Shown: piece by piece, positions 26,590 through 35,215 of the stretch
Layout of the letters: the number at the start of each line of letters is the position of its first letter
How positions within the stretch are numbered: position 1 is the stretch's first letter
Source: DASVNK01 sp036383895
GTDB taxonomy: Bacteria > Verrucomicrobiota > Verrucomicrobiia > Limisphaerales > SXQI01
NCBI GenBank assembly: GCA_036383895.1
Contig: DASVNK010000025.1
Location: 62,001-126,000, forward strand
Length of the DNA stretch: 64,000 nt
Reading direction: 5' to 3'
Made by a program: the position numbers and the translations under genes
The notes under the pieces: generated by a model
The model's input: only the letters and a program-made list of their open reading frames with translations
Databases searched by the model: none
What the model was told of the DNA's origin: nothing

Positions 26590-27280
26590 AGAGCTGGCCA
26601 AAGCCGCGGCGACAAAGTTAGTCGGCTTGTTAAAGCGCCGCAGCGACCTGCGCCAGCCGTTCGGCATCGCCCTTTCCGGCGGCCGCATCGCCCTGCCCTT
26701 TTACGACTGCATCGTAAAGCTGGTTCAAGAAAGCCCCACCAGCTTCGACGACGTCCATTTCTTCTGGGCCGACGAACGCTGCGTTCCCGGCAACAGCCCT
26801 GAGAGCAATTTCTCCATCGCCCACAAACATCTCTTCGAGCCTCTCCGCATCCCCGCGGAAAACATCCACCGCATCCTCGCCGATCGAGACATCTCCTACG
26901 CCGTTCAGGAAGCCGAAGCTGAACTCTGCCGCGTCATGCCGTTGAACCCCGCCGCGCAACCCATCCTCGACGTCGTCATTCTCGGCATGGGCGAAGACGG
27001 CCACGTTGCATCGTTATTTCCGGAGGAGTCCGCCGAAGCGCTAAACGACGATCGCGTCTATCGCCACGTCGTTGCCACCAAACCACCCCCGAACCGAATC
27101 ACCATCGGTTACCAACCCATCCTCGCCGCCCGCGAAGTTTGGGTTCTCGCGAGCGGCATCGGAAAAATCAGCGCCTTCCACGGCCTCCTCGCCGGCGACG
27201 AACGCCTTCCCATCGCGCGCGTGGGCGTGAACCGCAAGCAAACCCTCGTTTTTCAGGATATCGAGAAGACCGGAATTTAA
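26549..27280 (+). CDS. pgl: 6-phosphogluconolactonase
   Basis: The ATG at 26549 (MKTKLQLQYLPTPEELA) gives 243 residues, the usual DevB/Pgl length; the longer frame upstream is a shadow of zwf. It shows FGIALSGGRIALPFY, FFWADERCVP, SPESNFSIAHKHL and the catalytic-loop region ILGMGEDGHVASLFP. Pgl hydrolyses the product of G6PD, so the two overlapping genes encode consecutive steps. The 41-nt overlap suggests translational coupling. The next downstream element is the candidate small RNA. Confidence 0.94.
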   Translation: MKTKLQLQYLPTPEELAKAAATKLVGLLKRRSDLRQPFGIALSGGRIALPFYDCIVKLVQESPTSFDDVHFFWADERCVPGNSPESNFSIAHKHLFEPLRIPAENIHRILADRDISYAVQEAEAELCRVMPLNPAAQPILDVVILGMGEDGHVASLFPEESAEALNDDRVYRHVVATKPPPNRITIGYQPILAAREVWVLASGIGKISAFHGLLAGDERLPIARVGVNRKQTLVFQDIEKTGI

Positions 27281-27321
27281 TTTGAACGTTTTCGCCGCTT
27301 AACCCCTCCAAATTATCGCAG

Positions 27322-27490
27322 TCAGTTATGCGCCATCTGCAATGGGTTGGCAGAGAGGTCCTGCTGGTTGCGGAGCTGGGATGGCGCGGGATGTTTGTAT
27401 GTTGGCTCCGTAACGCTTCTGAGCGTCGTGGGCGGCGGCGTGGTAGACCTTATCGCCCTGTGAGCCGGTGAAAACCGGCTCTTTTCTTTT
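27322..27490 (+). ncRNA. Candidate structured small RNA between pgl and a small membrane-protein gene
   Basis: No ORF explains this stretch. It can be folded by eye into consecutive hairpins: GCGCCATC with GATGGCGC (27330-27337, 27380-27387) enclosing GCAA/TTGC and GCAG/CTGC stems; ACGCT/AGCGT with a 4-nt loop (27413-27426); GGGCG/CGCCC (27430-27434, 27454-27458); then a perfect terminator. The order of nested stems ending in a strong terminator fits an independent sRNA, or a leader controlling the gene at 27524. It does not match 6S, SRP, tmRNA or RNase P signatures that I know. No clear promoter was found. Confidence 0.5.
27462..27490 (+). terminator. Strong Rho-independent terminator
   Basis: GAGCCGGT (27462-27469), a GAAA tetraloop, then ACCGGCTC (27474-27481), followed by TTTTCTTTT. 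It is a perfect 8-bp stem with a GNRA loop, 34 nt before the start of the next gene. Confidence 0.88.
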
Positions 27491-27523
27491 CCGGTCAGGG
27501 AATTAACATACTGAAGTCCGCCT

Positions 27524-27913
27524 ATGCAAAGCCCGGCACCTTTCAAGCAATTTGGCCGGATCATTTTGTTCCTGATACTTTTGTTCGTCCTGTCGCTTGT
27601 TTTACCGCTTGCATTGGGAATCTGGTTACCGGACATCCCGTTTTCTGCGAAGAGAACTCTTGCCGAGGAGAAATTGCAGGACGGTCGAGTTTTTCGTGTT
27701 AGCCAGTTTTGGGTTGGCGTTGATTTCAACTACCACACAGAGCTAGAGCACGTATCGCCGAATGGTGCCACAATTACCATAGTAGTGGATTATGACGCCC
27801 GTAAGTCATGGCAATTGCCCATGCACGTTGATGAAAGAGAAAAACTGGTTCGTGTTACGCTTGGAGGGAACCGGCTGCGAGTTGTCTCTTGGGATGGCGA
27901 GCAAAAAGAGTGA
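27524..27913 (+). CDS. Hypothetical single-pass membrane protein
   Basis: A 129-residue protein with one strong hydrophobic helix at residues 12-34 (rich in Ile, Leu, Phe and Val) and a soluble C-terminal domain of beta-strand character (TITIVVDYDARKSW, LVRVTLGGNRLRVVSW). Orientation is probably N-in with the domain outside. No family recognised. It lies just after a strong terminator, so it may be expressed from its own promoter or by read-through of the candidate RNA. Confidence 0.65.
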   Translation: MQSPAPFKQFGRIILFLILLFVLSLVLPLALGIWLPDIPFSAKRTLAEEKLQDGRVFRVSQFWVGVDFNYHTELEHVSPNGATITIVVDYDARKSWQLPMHVDEREKLVRVTLGGNRLRVVSWDGEQKE

Positions 27914-27921
27914 CGCGCAAC

Positions 27922-28203
27922 TCAATCCTGCGTTTCGAGCGCCAGACCGGGAGGACGTCCCTTCGAGCAGGACATGAAATTCAGCATCAGCGCGTTCGGT
28001 TCCCCATCGACCATGCTGTAGATCATGATCTTATCCAGCGTAAGATTCTCGTGTGCAATTGCGCAGATCCGGACCAATTCGTCCAAATTCTTGAACGGAA
28101 TCGTCTCTTCAGCGTAGTCCGGCGTATCAGTTCTGATAAACACCGCCTGACCGATGGCATACGAATTCTGCACCCACCCTGATATTAGGCACATTACTGC
28201 CAT
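27922..28203 (-). CDS. Small hypothetical protein
   Basis: The 93-residue open frame has balanced amino-acid content (AVFIRTDTPDYAEETIPF, then DELVRICAIAHENLTLDKI and MVDGEPNALMLNFMSC), which looks like a real soluble domain rather than shadow coding. A later start, such as the methionine at residue 4, is possible. No family recognised. It is convergent with the preceding membrane-protein gene, 8 nt apart. Confidence 0.55.
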   Translation of the reverse strand: MAVMCLISGWVQNSYAIGQAVFIRTDTPDYAEETIPFKNLDELVRICAIAHENLTLDKIMIYSMVDGEPNALMLNFMSCSKGRPPGLALETQD

Positions 28204-28296
28204 TCAGCAACATCGAAATTCAATTCAGCGGCACTAACTTGCGCCGAACCGGCCGAAAATTGTCGCGACAGGAATAGAAGCTGCTAATTCGCATTT

Positions 28297-28668
28297 GTGA
28301 TTCAGGACGTAATCCAAATCTTCGTTTGGACCTGCGCGCTCGGGGCGGCCGTCGCCATCCCTATGAGCTTGCGCAAGAGCGTCTTTGCCGTCTTCGGCTG
28401 GTTCGCCCTCTACGGCCTGATCTACTGGCACCTCACCACCAACGGTCGCTACGCCCAGGACATTTCTGCCGGAAGCAGTCGTTGGATGCCGGCGCACTGT
28501 GAGACCGTGAAGATAAAAGAAAAGCGGGAGGTTCCCGCGCTAAACGCGATGGGTATCTTCTTTTCCCCTCTCGTTCTGGTCGACCGAGTCGTCCTTCATC
28601 CCCCAAAAGAGGTACGCCCTCCCGGCGCTGCTGTCGGAACCTCCGGCTATACTGCCAGGCTCCATTAA
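28297..28668 (+). CDS. Hypothetical small membrane protein
   Basis: A 123-residue protein from a GTG start. There are two hydrophobic segments in the first 50 residues (FVWTCALGAAVAIPM and SVFAVFGWFALYGLIYW), then a soluble tail with basic and acidic residues (TVKIKEKREVPALNAM) and a third weak hydrophobic patch. No family recognised. Codon use fits coding. The neighbours are also small orphan genes. Confidence 0.55.
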   Translation: MIQDVIQIFVWTCALGAAVAIPMSLRKSVFAVFGWFALYGLIYWHLTTNGRYAQDISAGSSRWMPAHCETVKIKEKREVPALNAMGIFFSPLVLVDRVVLHPPKEVRPPGAAVGTSGYTARLH

Positions 28669-28730
28669 TCTGTGGCACCCGGCCACCTCATTTGCGTGCG
28701 CTTCCTGCAGTCCCAAGCCAGCCAACCATC

Positions 28731-28913
28731 TCACTGATTCTGCTTCTCTGTCGCGGAGTGGTCGTTGGAAGTTCCTCCACGACCACTCGGAATGCTCACG
28801 TTCGGTCGGCCACTGGGATTTTGGGTATCGTTGACCTTCGCATCTTTCGCCGGACCGGGGTTCACTTGCTTTTGAAGTTCGGGTGAGGTTTTGCGGTTGT
28901 TGTTCATTTGCAC
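28731..28913 (-). CDS. Small hydrophilic hypothetical protein
   Basis: A 60-residue frame rich in Asn, Ser, Gln, Lys and Pro with no hydrophobic core (KTSPELQKQVNPGPAKDAK). Such disordered small proteins are often real but hard to prove. No family recognised. The low confidence reflects the short length. Confidence 0.38.
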   Translation of the reverse strand: MQMNNNRKTSPELQKQVNPGPAKDAKVNDTQNPSGRPNVSIPSGRGGTSNDHSATEKQNQ

Positions 28914-29081
28914 CGTACGCGTCGACGCCTCCTGAACAACCGCTCGCTTCCCTTAAACGCGCCGAAGAAAACCCCTGAGCGCCACTGCCATTCGTTCGAT
29001 GCGGCGCGAGCCTTAACCTGAGAAATCGTTCCGCACCGCGGGCAATTTCGCTCGTCCCTGCGCGCGATTAAGTTCGAGGCA

Positions 29082-29291
29082 ATGAACACGACGTTTCTCT
29101 CCTGGCAAGCGTTCCAACCAAGCGAACTTCGGATGATCGAGATCGACCACAACGAACTCACGTTGATTTATAATAACGATTCTGAACTGGAGCTGGAATT
29201 TGCCGACGAGCAGCAGCTAGACCGATTCGTCAGTCATCTGGTAGTATCTCTCGTGAACAGGGAATCGCCGGAAGACGTGCGTTGGAATTAA
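29082..29291 (+). CDS. Small hypothetical protein
   Basis: A 69-residue acidic protein: FLSWQAFQPSELRMIEID, then LTLIYNNDSELELEFADE and a terminal helix QQLDRFVSHLVVSLVN. The strand-strand-helix pattern looks like a small folded domain. The opposite frame (28904-29161) is a shadow. No family recognised. Confidence 0.55.
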   Translation: MNTTFLSWQAFQPSELRMIEIDHNELTLIYNNDSELELEFADEQQLDRFVSHLVVSLVNRESPEDVRWN

Positions 29292-29362
29292 GGATTTAGG
29301 GTGATCGCCGGCGAAAGTCGGCCGGACAGGCCGCGTGCCTGTCCCACCCAAAGGTTTAAGCG

Positions 29363-30187
29363 ATGGAGAACGAGCCGGGAGCAGAAATTCGAGTGCGGGT
29401 AGAAACGACCGTCAGCACAACGACGGTGATCACGCCTACCGTCCGCCAAGCGCCAACCATTGAAGCGCGCAAAGCACTGCAGCAGGAACCCGCCGGCACG
29501 CCCGTGATGTATCAAACCTGGAGCGACCTGCTCTTTCTCCATTGGGAATGGGACCCGGCGGAAATTCAGGCGACACTTCCGCCCGGCCTCTACGTGGATA
29601 CCTTCGGCGAGAAAGCTTACGTGGCCGTCACCCCATTTTTCATGAACGATGTCCGCGCCTCGTTCCTCCCGGAAATTCCCGGCACCGCCAATTTTCTGGA
29701 ATTGAACGTGCGCACCTACGTCTACGATCAACGCGGCGTTCCCGGCGTTTGGTTCTATTCGCTGGATTGTAATCAATCACTGGCCGTGATGCTCGCGAAG
29801 GCATTTTATTCGCTGCCGTATCATTCGGCCGAAATGGAAGCGAAGGAAGATTCTGGATTCTTCCAATACCGTTGCCATCGCCTCGGCGAACGCGAAGCGG
29901 CCATTTTCCATTATCGCAAAGAAGACAAACCCGTCAGCGCGCAACCCGGCACGCTCGCTTTCTTCCTGGCGGAACGTTACGCGCTCTACGCCTATTCGCA
30001 GAAATCGCAGAAGCTTTACACCGCGCGCGTCCATCACGCACCTTGGCAACTCTTTCAGGCGCACCTCGGCAAATTCGATGAGACAATGCTTCGCATCAAC
30101 AAACTCGACCCGAAGCTCCGCCCTCCGAATCACGCCTGGCTCGCCGCTCCCGTCCGAGTGAAGATCTACGCACTCGGCGAGGTTTAA
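29363..30187 (+). CDS. DUF2071 (YqjF-like) family protein
   Basis: The 274-residue protein matches DUF2071/YqjF: TWSDLLFLHWEWDP, LPPGLYVDTFGEKAYVAVTPFFM, FLELNVRTYVYDQRGVPGVWFYSLDCNQ and later RYALYA, VHHAPWQL and a terminal VRVKIYALG. The first 35 residues are Thr-rich and low in complexity, so the true start may be slightly later. The biochemical function of YqjF-type proteins is unknown, although the fold resembles acetoacetate decarboxylase. It lies 68 nt upstream of the UvrA-family gene on the same strand. Confidence 0.88.
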   Translation: MENEPGAEIRVRVETTVSTTTVITPTVRQAPTIEARKALQQEPAGTPVMYQTWSDLLFLHWEWDPAEIQATLPPGLYVDTFGEKAYVAVTPFFMNDVRASFLPEIPGTANFLELNVRTYVYDQRGVPGVWFYSLDCNQSLAVMLAKAFYSLPYHSAEMEAKEDSGFFQYRCHRLGEREAAIFHYRKEDKPVSAQPGTLAFFLAERYALYAYSQKSQKLYTARVHHAPWQLFQAHLGKFDETMLRINKLDPKLRPPNHAWLAAPVRVKIYALGEV

Positions 30188-30255
30188 ATCACCGGCTCGA
30201 TTTCTTCTATACGCCCCTTTGACACCGCATCTTCGCGGCTTAAGTTTGCGGTCTC

Positions 30256-33198
30256 ATGTCGGACCTGCCGAGCCAGCCTGTGATTCGCCTCAAAGGGGTG
30301 CGTCACAACAACTTAAAGAATTTCGATCTCGATCTGCCGCTCGGCAAACTGGTCGTCATCACCGGCCTTAGCGGCTCCGGGAAAAGTTCGCTCGCATTCG
30401 ATACGCTCTACGCCGAAGGTCAGCGCCGCTACATCGAAACGTTCTCTCCCTACGCGCGGCAATTCTTCGATCGCATGGACAAACCGCGCGTCGACAGCAT
30501 CCAGGGCATTCCACCCGCCATCGCTCTCGAACAGCGCAACGCGGTGAAGACCACTCGTTCCACCGTCGGCACGATGACGGAGATCACCGATTACATGAAG
30601 CTGCTCTGGCCGCACATCTCGAAGATCTACTGCAAGCAGTGTGGCAAGCCGGTGCAGAAAGATTCGCCGCAGGCGGTCTGGGCAGAACTGTCCGAACGCT
30701 GGGGCGCAATCGAAACGCTCATCACCTTTCGCCTCCCTCTCAGCCAGAAACTGTCGCTGGACGAATCGCTGGCCCTTCTCGCCAAGCAAGGTTATCAGCG
30801 CATCCTCTGCGGCGAAGATCGCAAGATTCTGCGTCTCGACGAAGCGCTACCCATCCTTAAGCAAGACAAAGCCGATTCGCTCGTCGTCATTCAGGATCGC
30901 GTGAAGCTCGAATCTGCGAATCGCGCCCGCTTCGTGGAAGCCTGTGAGCAGGCTTATCACTTCGGCAAAGGTAAGCTTTGCGTTTTCCGCATCCCGGATT
31001 GGACCGCCTGCCGCTTCTCAAAATTGCTCCATTGTGCCGAGTGCGACATCGATTATCGCGAGCCCTCCCCCGCCCTGTTCAGCTTCAACAATCCCGTCGG
31101 CGCCTGCCCCACCTGCAAAGGCTTCGGCCGCGTCATCGGCATCGACTATCATCTCGCGATTCCGAATCGCGCGCTCACGCTGGCTGAAGGCGCGGTGAAG
31201 CCGTGGCAAACGGAAACCGGCATGGAATCGCAGCGCGATCTCGCAAAGTTCTGCAAACGCTCCCGCATCCGCATGGACGTTCCGTTTCAGGATTTATCCG
31301 AGGAGCACCAAACCCTCGTCATCGAAGGCGAACCGAACTACGGGATCGATGATGCGCATGAATGGCCACGCATGTGGTATGGCGTGAAGGGCTACTTCCG
31401 CTGGCTCGAATCGAAAGCCTACAAAATGCACGTGCGCGTGTTGCTCGCGAAGTATCGCTGCTACACCACCTGCCCAACGTGCAAGGGCAAACGCTTCAAG
31501 GAAGACGCGCTCCAATTTCAAACAAAGACAAAAGCCGGCCACAAGATCACGCTGGCCGATTTCTACCAACTCTCGGTTAGCGATGCGCTCGCCTTCATCG
31601 CGGAACTTCCGCGCCCCGGAAAGAAGCGCACCGATCCGTTCAACATAGCATTGGAAGAAGTGCAGAATCGCCTCGGTTACCTCGATGAAGTTGGCCTGAG
31701 TTATCTCACTCTCGATCGTCCGACGCGTTCTCTGTCCGGTGGCGAAACCGAGCGCGTCAATCTCACCACCTGTCTCGGCTCGCGCCTCGTAAATACTCTC
31801 TTTGTCCTCGATGAACCGAGCGTCGGCCTGCACGCCCGCGACACCGCCAAGCTCGTCCGCATTCTCCAAAAACTCCGCGACGCCGGTAACACCGTCGTCG
31901 TCGTCGAGCACGAACCCGCCGTCATGCGTGCTGCCGATGAAATCATCGATCTCGGCCCCGGTCAGGGTGAACGCGGCGGCCAAATCATCTTCCAAGGCTC
32001 CTACAACAAAATCGTCAAGTCGCCCACTTCCCTCACCGGCGCATTCCTCGGCGAACGCAAAGTCATAAAAGAGAACGCCAACCGCCCCGTCGATTTAAAG
32101 CGCGACGCTAAGATCTCCGTCAGCCGCGCCACCTTGCACAACGTAAATGATCTCGAAGTCGAGATTCCCTTAAACCGTTTCGTCGTCGTCAGCGGCGTGA
32201 GCGGTTCCGGCAAAAGCACGCTCGTCCGCGAACTGATGTTCCCCGCGCTCTGCACGCGTCTGGCCGAATGTGCGAAAGGCATCGAAAGCGAGGAAGACGA
32301 AGACACCGAAAAATGCGCGCCCGAAGGATTCTGTCGCATCGCCGGCGCGGAACAACTCGGCGGCGTGGTGATGGTCGATCAATCCGCCATCGGCCGCACT
32401 CCCCGCAGCAATCCCGCCGTCTACATCGGCGCCTTCGATTATCTTCGCGAACTCTTCGCCGATTCCGTCTTCGCCAAACAGCGCGGCCTCGAATCGAGCG
32501 CCTTCAGCTTCAACTCCAGCCAGGGCCAATGCAAAAAATGCCGCGGCGCAGGCTTCGAAAAAATCGAAATGCAATTCTTGAGCGACGTCTTCATCCGTTG
32601 CTCCGAATGCAACGGCCGCCGTTATCGGTCCCACATTCTCGAAATCACCGTCCCATCCAGCGTCGCCGATGCGATCGTGCATTGGAGCATCGCCGATCTC
32701 CTTGAAGCAACCGTCGACGACGCCATCGATTTCATCGCGAACGCTGGCGACTCACGTGCCGCGCGCAAATCGATCGAAAGCCTCAAAGTCCTCCAGGAAG
32801 TCGGCCTCGGCTACCTCCGCCTCGGTCAGCCCATCAACACCCTCTCCGGCGGAGAAAGCCAGCGCCTCAAATTAGTCAGCCACCTCGCGCAATTCGCTCG
32901 CACCGATCGCAAATCCGACGAGAAACCAAAACCCACCCTCTTCATCTTCGACGAACCGACCACTGGCCTGCACTATCAGGACGTCGAAATTCTCCTCCGC
33001 GCCTTGCAAAAACTCGTCCACGCCGGCCATTCACTGATCGTCGTCGAACACAACCTCGACGTCATTCGCGCCGCCGATTGGGTCATCGACCTGGGGCCCG
33101 AAGGCGGTGCTGCCGGCGGGAGAATCGTCGCCCAGGGCACGCCCGCTGAAGTCTCGCGCGCGACTACGAGTATCACCGGTCAATTCTTGCGCGCCTAA
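30256..33198 (+). CDS. uvrA: UvrA-family excinuclease ABC subunit A
   Basis: A 980-residue tandem ABC ATPase of nucleotide excision repair. Walker A motifs are GLSGSGKSS (about 36-44) and GVSGSGKST (about 650). Zinc-type cysteines are seen in CKQC, CAEC...CPTC, CPTC and the CKKC-x19-CSEC finger of the second half. ABC signatures are RSLSGGETERV and NTLSGGESQRL. The UvrB-contact region between residues 120 and 240 is present but diverges from E. coli, and the opening ETFSPYARQFFDRMDKP differs from the standard ESLSAYARQFLGQM. It may be a second UvrA paralogue rather than the main copy; uvrB is not nearby. Confidence 0.88.
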   Translation: MSDLPSQPVIRLKGVRHNNLKNFDLDLPLGKLVVITGLSGSGKSSLAFDTLYAEGQRRYIETFSPYARQFFDRMDKPRVDSIQGIPPAIALEQRNAVKTTRSTVGTMTEITDYMKLLWPHISKIYCKQCGKPVQKDSPQAVWAELSERWGAIETLITFRLPLSQKLSLDESLALLAKQGYQRILCGEDRKILRLDEALPILKQDKADSLVVIQDRVKLESANRARFVEACEQAYHFGKGKLCVFRIPDWTACRFSKLLHCAECDIDYREPSPALFSFNNPVGACPTCKGFGRVIGIDYHLAIPNRALTLAEGAVKPWQTETGMESQRDLAKFCKRSRIRMDVPFQDLSEEHQTLVIEGEPNYGIDDAHEWPRMWYGVKGYFRWLESKAYKMHVRVLLAKYRCYTTCPTCKGKRFKEDALQFQTKTKAGHKITLADFYQLSVSDALAFIAELPRPGKKRTDPFNIALEEVQNRLGYLDEVGLSYLTLDRPTRSLSGGETERVNLTTCLGSRLVNTLFVLDEPSVGLHARDTAKLVRILQKLRDAGNTVVVVEHEPAVMRAADEIIDLGPGQGERGGQIIFQGSYNKIVKSPTSLTGAFLGERKVIKENANRPVDLKRDAKISVSRATLHNVNDLEVEIPLNRFVVVSGVSGSGKSTLVRELMFPALCTRLAECAKGIESEEDEDTEKCAPEGFCRIAGAEQLGGVVMVDQSAIGRTPRSNPAVYIGAFDYLRELFADSVFAKQRGLESSAFSFNSSQGQCKKCRGAGFEKIEMQFLSDVFIRCSECNGRRYRSHILEITVPSSVADAIVHWSIADLLEATVDDAIDFIANAGDSRAARKSIESLKVLQEVGLGYLRLGQPINTLSGGESQRLKLVSHLAQFARTDRKSDEKPKPTLFIFDEPTTGLHYQDVEILLRALQKLVHAGHSLIVVEHNLDVIRAADWVIDLGPEGGAAGGRIVAQGTPAEVSRATTSITGQFLRA

Positions 33199-33220
33199 GC
33201 CGCCCCGCTACGCTGCCGGC

Positions 33221-34807
33221 ATGCAATTGCGTTTCACCCTGGCGCTGCTTCTCTGCGTCGCACACTCCGCGTTCGGCGAATGGAAAACTCGCGAAGAACG
33301 AGGCAACCCCGGCAAACAGATCGAAGTCCTGAACAACGGCAAACCGGTCGCGCGTTTCATCTACGGCGAAGGCCAGCTCAAGCCGTACCTCCACCTTTTC
33401 GGCGCGAACGGCGAATTGCTCACCGAATGGAACGCCGACCAACAGTTCCCCCACCACCGCGGCATTTTCATTGGCTGGAACAAAATCGAATCTGAAATGG
33501 GCAGTTCGGATCTCTGGCATCTCCGCAGCGGCGAAAAAATGTTCGTCACCGATATTCGCCACACTGCCGGTAGAACAAACGCCACCATCACCGCCACGAT
33601 CGAATGGCACGCCCAAAAACCGGATGAAAACGGCGACCGCATTCTGCTCCGCGAAACGCGCGTTTTAAAAATCTCCCAGCCACAAACCGCGAAAACCATC
33701 GTCGACGCAAAATTCACGCTCTCGGCCCAACGCGACCTCACCCTCAACGGCGATCTTCAACACGCCGGCGTTCATTTCCGCGCCACCCACAAACTCCGCG
33801 ACCGCGCCAGGGAAACCCGCTACGTCTGGGAACCGGACCTTCCCGGGCCCGGCGGAAAAGTCGTCAGCAAAGACCTGAAATGGGCGCGCCTGATCTTCCC
33901 CGTCGGCAACAACTGGTATACCGCCACCCAACTCAATACACCCGGAAATCCCACCGAGGAACTCTCCTGGCGCGATTACGGCCGCTTCGGTTTCTTCTTC
34001 AAACGCAAACTCGAGTGGGGCGACGAACTGGAAATCAACTACCGCTTCATCACCGAACCAGCCGCCGCGAACGCCGCCGAAGATCTCCCAGGTCAACGTC
34101 TCGCCGCCGCAAAGCTCTACGCCGAATACGGCACCCCTCATTACGAATTCAAAGCCATCCACGACCGCGACGGCATCGGCAAATTTTATCTCGGCCGTGA
34201 AATCGCCCACGTCATGGGCCACCAGGCTGCCGATTGGCTCGAACGCCCCGAACGCATCGACGAAGAGAAACCGGACAAGCTCGTCGAACTCCTCGATCTC
34301 AAACCCGGCATGAACGTCGCCGATATCGGCGCAGGCACCGGCTACTTCAGTTGGCGTATGGCGCAGAAAGTTGCGCCCGAAGGCAAAGTTTTCGCCGTCG
34401 ATATTCAACAGGAGATGCTCGACCTCCTCGCCAAAAAAATGACCGAACGCGGCCTCAAAAACGTCGAGCCAGTCCTCGGCACCATCCAGCACGCCAATCT
34501 TCAACCCAACTCCATCGACCTCGCCATCATGGTCGATGTCTACCATGAGTTCTCCCATCCCTACGAAATGATGAAGAGCATCGTCACCGCCCTGAAACCC
34601 GGCGGACGCGTCGCCTTTGTCGAATACCGCGCCGAAGATCCAGAAGTTCCCATCAAGCGCGTCCACAAAATGACCGAGCAACAAGTCCAGCGCGAAGCCG
34701 AAGCCGCCGGCCTCGTCTGGGAAAAAACCGTCGGCGACCTCCCGCGCCAGCATCTGATCATCGTCCGCAAACCCGACTCAACCGCCCAAGCGCAAGCGCA
34801 GCCCTAA
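33221..34807 (+). CDS. Exported DUF6807 (PmoA-like) domain fused to a SAM methyltransferase
   Basis: The ATG at 33221 starts a clear signal peptide (LRFTLALLLCVAHSAFG), giving 528 residues; the longer frame begins inside uvrA. Residues 25 to about 285 match DUF6807: FIYGEGQLKPYLHLFGANGE, PHHRGIFIGWNKIE and WRDYGRFGFFFKR. Residues about 300-520 are a class I methyltransferase with motif I VADIGAGTGYFSWR near residue 365, VFAVDIQQEMLD, and the family lead-in FYLGREIAHVMGHQAADWLERP. Both parts are in one frame with no stop or frameshift. A signal peptide on a SAM-dependent enzyme is odd, because SAM is cytoplasmic. It follows uvrA by 22 nt. Confidence 0.88.
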   Translation: MQLRFTLALLLCVAHSAFGEWKTREERGNPGKQIEVLNNGKPVARFIYGEGQLKPYLHLFGANGELLTEWNADQQFPHHRGIFIGWNKIESEMGSSDLWHLRSGEKMFVTDIRHTAGRTNATITATIEWHAQKPDENGDRILLRETRVLKISQPQTAKTIVDAKFTLSAQRDLTLNGDLQHAGVHFRATHKLRDRARETRYVWEPDLPGPGGKVVSKDLKWARLIFPVGNNWYTATQLNTPGNPTEELSWRDYGRFGFFFKRKLEWGDELEINYRFITEPAAANAAEDLPGQRLAAAKLYAEYGTPHYEFKAIHDRDGIGKFYLGREIAHVMGHQAADWLERPERIDEEKPDKLVELLDLKPGMNVADIGAGTGYFSWRMAQKVAPEGKVFAVDIQQEMLDLLAKKMTERGLKNVEPVLGTIQHANLQPNSIDLAIMVDVYHEFSHPYEMMKSIVTALKPGGRVAFVEYRAEDPEVPIKRVHKMTEQQVQREAEAAGLVWEKTVGDLPRQHLIIVRKPDSTAQAQAQP

Positions 34808-34849
34808 CTACAACGTGACTCCACCCCGCCCCTGCCCTAAATTCGCCGG

Positions 34850-35146
34850 GTGAGTTCCAGCGCCCGCGGCGTCATCATCTTTATTTCCGTCCTGCTGACC
34901 ATCGGCATCTGGGCTCCCCTCCGGAACCGCCCCGAACGCCTCCCCGACGGTACCGTCGTTACCGAAACCTATTTTGGCGTCTTCACCTACGGCACCCTCA
35001 CCAGCCGCCTCAAAGAACCTCACTACCAAATGGATTTCGCTCATCATCCAAAAAGCACGGCCGCTACTGCCGCAACGACAATTGCGCTTTGGGCGGTTGT
35101 TTTCCTGTTGGTTCGTAAGAAAGACGAACCCGCAGCATCTAATTAG
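34850..35146 (+). CDS. Small two-helix membrane protein
   Basis: A 98-residue protein from a GTG start with two hydrophobic helices (GVIIFISVLLTIGIW near residue 7 and TTIALWAVVFLLV near residue 75). A loop of about 45 residues contains FGVFTYG and HHPKS. No family recognised. It lies 42 nt after the methyltransferase fusion and may be in the same transcript. Confidence 0.6.
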   Translation: MSSSARGVIIFISVLLTIGIWAPLRNRPERLPDGTVVTETYFGVFTYGTLTSRLKEPHYQMDFAHHPKSTAATAATTIALWAVVFLLVRKKDEPAASN

Positions 35147-35215
35147 GTCGCCATTGGACAATTTCCAGGCCTTTAAAAGCTCGACCGAGAATCTTCGTTT
35201 CGACAAATTAACCGC

